From NCBI GenBank assembly GCA_030141605.1, contig JAQGDQ010000254.1:1-64000 (forward strand): 64,000 bases of DNA. The letters are read 5' to 3'. The stretch's first letter is position 1. Each line of letters begins with the position of its first letter. Positions 56,384 to 64,000 of this stretch are shown one piece after another. Below the pieces are notes generated by a model that had not been told where the DNA came from, ran no database searches, and saw nothing but the letters and a program-made list of their open reading frames with translations. This DNA is from Tubiluchus corallicola (lineage: Eukaryota; Priapulida; Priapulimorpha; Priapulimorphida; Tubiluchidae). The position numbers and the translations under genes are program-made.

Positions 56384-56757
56384 ACTAAACGAACTCCACG
56401 TTTCGTTCACGTATAGCAGCTATAGATGTGTTGCAGCGATTTTACACCATACTTGTTCATGCCGCGCCCTCTCTTGTGCAGTTGTGCTCATGCGATAAAA
56501 TGCCAAATATGTCACCTAGTCCGCCCAAGTGCTTCTCTGAAGAAGTAAACGAACTATTCGAAATAAAGTTTTCTTTTCAACTCGCTTTTTCTGAATAAGC
56601 ATGCTCACATTCACGTCTAGTAGTTTTACTTGATTATTTATGAATGAAATTTCTGAAAAAGCCAGTTATGAATTCTGGCTTTTGGCCTAGCCTATCTTGT
56701 CTTAATTTTGGCCTAAAACGTTTTGGTAAAATGTTGTATTGTGTGTTAGGTTATATG

Positions 56758-56995
56758 AAAAATATATAAAATACAAATATTTAAATACAACATTAATATT
56801 TATATATTTAAAAATACTATAAGAATGAGAATATGCAAAAATTTTAAATAATAAAATGGAATCAAAAACAAAGAAATATATATAAAATACAAAATATTTA
56901 AATACAACATTAATATTTATATATTTAAAAACACTATAAGAATAACAATATGCAAAAATATTAAATAATAAAATGGAATCAAAAACAAAGAAATA
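56758..56995. repeat. Two tandem copies of a ~117-bp AT-rich unit
   Basis: Both copies contain TATAAAATACAAA...ATTTAAATACAACATTAA, then a TATATTTAAAAA run, then ATAAAATGGAATCAAAAACA. They differ at a handful of positions. Recent local duplication. Confidence 0.92.
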
Positions 56996-57404
56996 TTTAT
57001 AGACTACAGTGAAATAGACTGCGAAATATACAAAAATATCCGAAATATCCAGAAGAAAAATGCTAATGAACGCGGTACGAAATGCTAAACCAATAAGACA
57101 TGTCTATTGTGTAGCTACACTTATTTACTATTTACACTTTTACACACAAACCAAACAATGAAAAACACATGCACGCAAAAATATCAAATTCCAAATTAAC
57201 AATATGAGCATGAACACACAAATTATGTCTGTTTATAATAAAAATATTAGCAAAAATAATCAATTTGCTAGTTAACCATTTATTTACAACAAAAAGCACT
57301 AGCAGAAATATTGATAACTATTCAACCGAACTTTATAATAAAAAAAACGCTGGTACCACATACAAAATGAAACAAAATTATAGATAAGGATGTGCGCTAA
57401 AACT

Positions 57405-57655
57405 GCATCTATTTTGTATTTATTCATTCACCAAAAACATGCAGTTACGCAAAACTGCATTAAGTATAAAAATCATAATTAACTCATGAATAAAAAGAGT
57501 TTCCTTGAATAGAGACGGCCAGCAAGGGTAGCTAGAAACTAATGCATTTATTCATCAACAAAAATATACAGTTACGAAAAACTGCACAAGTAGAAAAATC
57601 CTAACTAACTTATGTAAAAAAAGATAGTTCGTTGATAGGAGACGACCAGTTTCAA
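57405..57655. repeat. Diverged tandem duplication, ~120-bp unit
   Basis: Two neighbouring segments share TTTATTCATCAxCAAAAA, CAGTTACGxAAAACTGCA, AAAATC, ACTxATG and GAGACGxCCAG in the same order. An older duplication than the one at 56758. Confidence 0.6.
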
Positions 57656-59787
57656 ATTTCAACAACTCTATTCGAACGACTAAAGGAAAATTTGAATACA
57701 TTCAACCTGTAATAATTTTTATATAATTTATAGCCGTGAACCTTAAGGCCTACCGGCGGTAAATACTCAAAAAATCATCAAAATTTAAATCAACAAGGTT
57801 ATTACATAGTTTATACACATTTTTCAAGCAACATTGATAACAGCATTAAAGTTTTTTCTGAGAACTTCATATAGGGAAGTTATACTCAAGCAATGGTCGC
57901 TTCTACGACACATGCCGTGATCAAAGCTACGGTATTTTTAGTTTTAAAACATCGAAAAAACACGTTTATGACTTTATAGGCTTTCGCAGCCTGTTACCTA
58001 CAGTATTTACCAAATTTCAAATTACAGCAAGTAGTATCACTAATCAGCTTTAACACGTTTACTTCAAAGACGTAAAATGAAAAATGTACGAAATGGAAAT
58101 TACGTCATCTTTAAATTTATGCGACGTAGGTCTTGTAACAAAAAATGGGAGTTGGCTTACATGTGTGGCAGCTATAGTTATCAAAAAAATAATTAAAACA
58201 TACGCATTGACATAATAATTATAACACTAATACACGTATGACAATATCAAGCAGCGCACAATGAGAACGCTAGATTGGAGGCTTGTAGGCTTATTTGTGT
58301 CAGTCAAATTTTAACACCGTACCTATTTTTAACTCCTCAACGTTATTATTAGCTTTATAGTAAGTTTTCTAATCAAGTTTTATTCGATTATAAATTTTAA
58401 TGTATATTACTAACACAGCTAGCTTGTCTTAAAGAACAATGCAAAGAGGAGCTGAACATGAAACAAGTTCAGTTGAATAGCTGCCTTGACAAAGAATAAT
58501 TATACAAACTGTTAAAACAATGTGATACTGGCAGCCACGTAGAGGTGCTCAGAGATACTGGGAGAATGTTCTTCGTCAACGTTATGGCCTCAGGCAGAGA
58601 CAGGTCTTGGAAGTGCTCGTTTTTTTCAAAATTCTTACTCACTAATCTAACGTTTCTGAAGCCGATTGAAAATTTCTGAATTCTTAACAACAACTACAGA
58701 TGGCATTAAACTTTGTCAAGCGTATGGTTTGTCTGCTCAGTCGGCAAGTTTCATCGCATAAGGAATTTGAGAATCACAATTCAACATCATGTTTTGCAGC
58801 AGGTTAAGATCTAGATTCGCTACAACATGACTACTTGATCATTAATATTGTGTGCGTAAATAAGTGCAAGCTTTAAGGGAGGAGGAGACGCAAATGGGCT
58901 ATACTAGGACTACGAGCCTATTTCTACATGTGCTAGATTGTATAATAACTAACACCCTTGCTCTCTGAGTTCATCAAGAGCCCTTTCAATGGGTGCTAAG
59001 TACTGAAGTCTCTCAAGAAATACTCAGCTTCGATTCTTTTTATTGTGTAGCAAACATCAAAATAATTAACTTGTGTAGACCTAATGTCTTCGCAGATTTT
59101 AATAATCAAACGTCTGTAATATAGCAAGACAGGGTGGTTTAATTACAAATTAGTATAATATCTCAACTGAATGATCAAGAATACGCTTTCTACAGGGGCT
59201 GAATTTACGATAGAGACAAATGACATTCTGCTACGATAGGATCTGGATAACTAATTATGAAAGTGAGAAGCTGCTAAAGGCAGAGCGGTCAAGCTATTCA
59301 CTGAGGTAGATTAACCCTGTTAAGGCTGCATGAGCAACAAACAAAAAGTTCTGTACTAGAGCCATGATCCAGTAAAATGAAAATTGAAGCATCACCACCC
59401 AAAGGTGAGGTCCAGGTGTATTCAATGATAGAGATGAGGAATTTGCATAAAGCTTTGTAGAAGACTAGTAGCAGTACAGAACAAGTACTTTAACACGATC
59501 TTTAATAACAAAATCAATGAAAAAACCAATTTTTAAGTTTAGTATGATCTTGTAACCACTAATAGCAGCTAAACAAAATCGTGGTAAATTTTGAATGGTG
59601 TAGAATCACAAACTGACGGTAACACTGCTGCGCCACTTCAAACGAAATTACATTGAATGTTGTGAACGTTTTTTAATTAACTCTAATTGTTGCAAAATGA
59701 ATTTGTCACTTCAGTCTCTACTCATAAAGGATCTCAAGTTTAACAAGAGAGGACCTTCTAATGACTTTGCAGAGTTCCACAAAACAC

Positions 59788-60200
59788 ACGTTGGTTAAAG
59801 TAAAGGACAAGTCACGTTGCATGTTGGGTTTATTTTATTGTTTCCACTACAAAGAAATTTGCGAAAAACTTCTATAAAGCACAGTTAATTTATACTACCA
59901 TTGTATAGAAATTTCCAGGCGCGGTCGTAGTCGCAATTTACCTGAAAATTATGACGTAACTAGTGGACTCTAGTAACTAGTGTGACTTTTTATTAACGCG
60001 CACTGTTTAACTAATTCAAACTTCTACAGATTACCCAACTTCATGCAAAAATATCACAAAATTAGCTGTGCAATTTATTGCAAGAATTTATTATACTTTT
60101 GACGGAAACTGACAGTGTGCTGCGTATCTTCAAACGATGAACGACGTCATTGGTGGAAGAATGAGTGCTCAAAATGGGAGCGCACAAGCGCAAAATGATA
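59788..60200 (-). repeat. Dispersed ~450-bp repeat, family R2, copy 2
   Basis: Reverse complement of the element in XPC intron 1 (33525-33990). Similarity runs from GTTGGTTAAAGTAAAGGACA at the left to the CAAAATGGGAGCGCACAAG region at the right, with many substitutions. Non-coding. Confidence 0.7.
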
Positions 60201-60650
60201 GCGACTACACGAAAGTAAATTACTGCTAGCTTTTAATCACAAATTTCCTTAAAAATCTGATACAAGAACAGCAAGGCAGTAAAAAAAGGGCGATTTGTTG
60301 GATAATTTTTGACAGTTAAAACAAAAATAGCTTTTGTTCTGCCTCCTGTATAACAACTAAATTTATAAAACTGTCAGTGCTAATTTCGTAATCAGGAATC
60401 GCTAAGCGAGACCAAAAACTATACTCAGACTCGGTGTAAGAGATAACAATATTGTAGTTCATGATTCACGATAATTTGATTTTATTTTGATCACATTTTT
60501 TATGCTTATGTTGTCGTAATTGCGAATCCGAAAACTAAAATTCAAATTTTGAGCGAGCTACTCTCATAACCTGCAGACCAGGAATGCTTCTACTTCATGG
60601 TTACAACAGCATCACAAAGACTGGAATTTCTCTAAAAATGTATTTGGTAT

Positions 60651-61427
60651 TACCGGAAGTCAGGCGTCAGAAGTACACCCCACTCAAGGCTTATGTCAAG
60701 CCAAAAGCTGTCTAGAGTCGCCAAGCCGTTTTAATTTATCAATAGTTCACTCATTCAACGGTGTGACAAAGGGATTTGATACTTAATGACAGGAATACCG
60801 GAATTCAGTGTAAGGCAAAAAAGCAAAAATACCGAACAACAATCCATAATAAAATTGTATTAGATTCCACATGCGATTAAACCATTCTAGCGATTCCACA
60901 GCAAACGCACAGAGCTGCGTGTGTTTCATTGTCTAAATTAATCAAAAATTACGTTTTCACGAAAACGTTTCCAGTAAATGCAGTATGTTAGTACAAATGT
61001 AGGCCTACATGTACGTCAGTACAGTTTGTCATGTCATGTATAGTAAAAGTTTTAGTGTAGAAGAAAGATATTAAACAAATAAGTTAATAAGAAACTGTTA
61101 GAAAAATATGCTGTATTTACTGGAATCACTTAAATGAAAATAACTGCAGTCACATATCAGCAGCCATATTATCATTACGAATGTGACAACTTTAAAAATC
61201 CACAAACTGAGTACGAGTCCTCAGTCTTGCATGAATAACTTCGTCAAAATTTGATAGACACAAATGTTTGCTGTAAAAATAATAAAAAGGTAGCTTTTTG
61301 TGAAATATTAAGTCATTTGTCACACCATTGGAATGACTAAACTAATGAATTAAAACCACTCGACGACTCTGGACAGCTTTGGCTAATGTCGAATGGCGTG
61401 TACTTCTGGGACCCAATTTCCGATGAC
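60651..61427. mobile_element. Element with ~140-bp terminal inverted repeats
   Basis: The left arm (about 60651-60795) pairs with the reverse complement of the right arm (about 61297-61427). Shared words are CAGAAGTACAC, CCAAAAGCTGTCTAGAGTCG / CCAAAGCTGTCCAGAGTCG, TTTTAATT, TCATTC and GGTGTGACAAA. The ~500-bp interior is non-coding. It is a likely non-autonomous DNA transposon or an inverted pair of one repeat. Confidence 0.65.
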
Positions 61428-62149
61428 ATCGATTTAGATGTCAGTCCTAGTACTACTTTGCAACTGGTGCAAGCCTAATACAGTCTGACGGAGCTAGTTC
61501 CCTTAAAATAGGAATTTGCTTTGGATTCTATTCGCGGATAAGATAGCATAGGGTCGTGAATGTCAAGAATACAAATATTTAAGATAAAGATCTATTTTTG
61601 CTTACTAAATTCTATGCGTTTAAAAAAGTCCCTTTCCGAGCTAAGAAAGCTGCCTTTTGCTCTTGCTGCTGCATTTGAGAGGAACATACTTAACTGGCAA
61701 GTAGGAATCTAACACTAGAACGTCGATCTATTTCGTGTTCCGTATCATTGAGCTGTTACCGGTGTTAGCCAAGCGATTACTAGAGTGCTCTTGTATTTCT
61801 CAATATTTTTGCTGGCTAGTCATGAATTACTATGTTACAGTGAATTACATGTCCAGTGCTGATTTCCGATTTCCAAATTACCATTGGTTAAATATGTTTG
61901 TAGAAACAACACAGAAATTATTACTAAATATATTATGTCAGCCAAAAATGCCCCAAATTTCTTTTCTCATTGTCCCGTTCAAATGATTTAAAGACCATCA
62001 AGTCCTTCTCATACCATTTAATAAATGTACTAATGCAAAATTAAAACCGTGTTTTTACATACTGTTCGTTGATATCAGATGCGTTTATACTAGGACGAAT
62101 AATTGTGGGTCTGTATCTTAGATTAGTAAAAATCTACCGTTAGCTGAAA

Positions 62150-62262
62150 TGTAGCTGGATGGTTCAGTGGCTCGCTTTAGAGGGATGTCTTTTTTAATGA
62201 CCCAGGCTCTGATCAAACAAAAAATCTCATTGAGTAAGCCCTGCCTTTGGACCTCCAATTTC
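62150..62262 (+). mobile_element. SINE-like element, copy 4
   Basis: Starts TAGCTGGATGGTTCAGTGGC, which resembles a tRNA 5' half with box A. It continues with TTTAGAGGGATGTC and ends with AGTAAGCCCTGCCTTTG, as in copy 1 at 13090-13345. Confidence 0.5.
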
Positions 62263-64000
62263 GCCACATCCAATTCTAACTAAATTTCTAAGCATTTTAT
62301 CTACTAGGATGCATGTTTATTTGATCACATCTAGATTTATTGCTCTGTATTACACGAATCCCATCAGAATTTAGCAGGATCAGTCAAGGTATTCAAAGCT
62401 AGAAGAAATGCGGTTTGAGTAACGAAAAAGTTACAGATTTCGCTTAAAACGAACATTCGTGTTAATTCGTTGTGGAACAGATCAACTCTAAATAAGCAAA
62501 GTTGTTTAGATTCTGTAACAAAAAAATTGTAAGGATTTTGCTTCTCTCAAGTTTTTGTCTAAATATTTACTTTTCAATAAATGTTTGATACGTAGCTTAC
62601 CAATGCACTTACGCTTTGCTTTACCAAACAGTACACTAGATGGTGCGTGCATGATCATGTCGGTCATCAATCTTACTGGGCAACAATGGTCCCCAATGGT
62701 CCCAAATGCTCTAATATTTTCGCTTATCATTTCATACTGGTAGTTAAAAAGGGTTACTGCCAAAGACTGTAGTGACAAATTCAATCCTGGTGCAATTTTG
62801 TTCGTCAATTTTCAACATAATCAGCGGACAGAACAAATTTTTATTCTCAATTTGATTGAAAGAAACTCGAAAATTAAAAACTAAACACAAAGTTACAGTT
62901 CAAAGAACATGAAACTAAAAATGCTATCAGTTTGCGAAAAAAGTTTAGCAGCAAGAGCGGTCCTGTACTATACGAAACTGTATAATGCTGCGCCATGACT
63001 TTAGGGATTATATATGAAATAGAAAAGATAAATTACGAACCATGCATTGCCAGCCACTAGCACGCCATTTTAAATACAAATCTCACAAAGCTACTATCGC
63101 TGCCTATTTGCCCAAATACAGGTTTCGAATACTAGGAAAATTCAAAATATGCACGAAAAGCTCTTGAGATACCTATCGTCTACATGAAAACCAGAGTGCG
63201 CAATAGACCTAAAAATGAAACAGGTAATTAAATTATAAGAAACTGTTTGCTATAGAGTAAACTGAGAGCTAAAGCCATCGAAGTAGTTGATTGATGTAGA
63301 CAATGAATCGTATCGTACCAATATAAAAACAGTACTTAACATCAGTTGCAAGTTTGTTGTGATAAGCGCTACATTCTGGCTTGTTGTGTGCCGAACTGCA
63401 TAAAAAAGTGAAGATTACGAACTAATCCCGAATAAAAAACATCTGGTTACTATTTTTTTCTACCCGACTGCGATTGTGACGTCACGTCATTTGCAACATT
63501 AAAAACTATTAAAAACTTATGACAGGAAGAACAACGAGAACGAAAACAACATCACAGCAAAACAGACCTTCTTATATTTTTGCTTATCAACCATGGCTTT
63601 AGCTATTCGCTAATACAGTTACCCTAAATGCAAAACAGTTTTTGCTTACTTAGTTCTCAGTTTACCCATGGCAGCGCACTTGTTCTTTACAGTCGTTCGT
63701 CTTAATAATTATGGTGCTTTCTTTCAGTGAACGTTCTTGCGTTTTGTACTCTCAGGGTTACTAAAACAGCGAGCACCGTACCTGAAACAACTACATGCAG
63801 TACAGTCTCTACAAAAAATATTAAAATTGAACTCAAAATTTGGGCCCCATTCATAAAACATAATACCGTATCACTGTTATTTCAGCATTTCTAACAAAGA
63901 GGCGCTTCATTAATGGTCTTGCATTTGCGATGAATTAGTTTTGCATTTTTGGGTTACTTGCTTGCAATGCAACTCTATAAACAGATCTTTTCGTCATGAA

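Larger units (their letters stand above)
56384..64000. other. 7.6 kb with no supported gene
   Basis: AT-rich DNA upstream of UQCC5. Small frames (58469-58693, 61735-61986, 62506-62808 and others) have no recognised similarity or splice context. The repeats described separately occupy part of it. The UQCC5 promoter should lie just above 56383. Confidence 0.5.

Noticed and set aside
58469-58693. 74-codon - strand frame
   Set aside because: No family resemblance, no neighbouring exon; treated as chance.
62506-62808. 100-codon - strand frame and its opposite 62-codon frame
   Set aside because: Overlapping frames on both strands with no motif or splice evidence.

Overview
Kind of organism. The window is nuclear DNA of an invertebrate animal. 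It is AT-rich, its genes are split by introns of about 0.2-3 kb with GT-AG borders, and it carries decayed LINE, SINE-like and foldback repeats. The conserved proteins (RTCB, XPC, RBM28, UQCC5, UQCC6, a metabotropic-glutamate-like receptor) are animal in type. I cannot name the phylum. The moderate introns and the tightly packed same-strand gene group at 51.7-56.4 kb suggest a compact-genome lineage that may use polycistronic transcripts; this is inference.

Layout. 1-11094 (+): 3' part of a giant single-exon coding region, with 41 tandem 66/67/71-residue acidic units and then a basic, Ser-rich tail. 11095-15174: its 3' flank, a CTG/TTG-type repeat and a SINE-like element. 15175-18934 (+): two-exon class C GPCR (mGluR-like, 900 aa). 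20023-28983 (-): RTCB, the tRNA-splicing ligase, 11 exons, 508 aa. 28984-32040: RTCB-XPC divergent spacer with a broken LINE. 32041-50188 (+): XPC/Rad4, 15 coding positions, 945 aa, with two alternative copies of exon 13. 51748-54060 (-): RBM28, intronless, 770 aa. 54179-54710 (-): UQCC6/BRAWNIN, 60 aa. 55285-56383 (-): UQCC5/SMIM4, 89 aa. 56384-64000: no gene found, only repeats.

How the gene models were made. Exons were joined by hand from splice sites, reading phase and remembered family similarity. For RTCB (1527 nt), XPC (2838 nt), UQCC5 (270 nt), UQCC6 (183 nt) and the receptor (2703 nt) all phases close exactly, and for RTCB and XPC the lengths match the human proteins within a few residues.

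Most notable. (1) XPC has two adjacent, equal-length (94 nt), same-phase copies of the exon encoding the BHD3 DNA-damage-sensing hairpin. Including both would shift the frame, so they look mutually exclusive. (2) UQCC5 and UQCC6, two microproteins that assemble respiratory complex III, lie in tandem in the same order as the Drosophila bicistronic sloth1-sloth2 pair. A strong splice donor sits 44 nt after the UQCC5 stop and could join it to the UQCC6 acceptor. RBM28 begins only 118 nt after the UQCC6 stop. (3) The giant repeat protein is of unrecognised function. (4) RTCB has a tandem-duplicated 3' splice site and inverted intronic repeats flanking exons 2-6.
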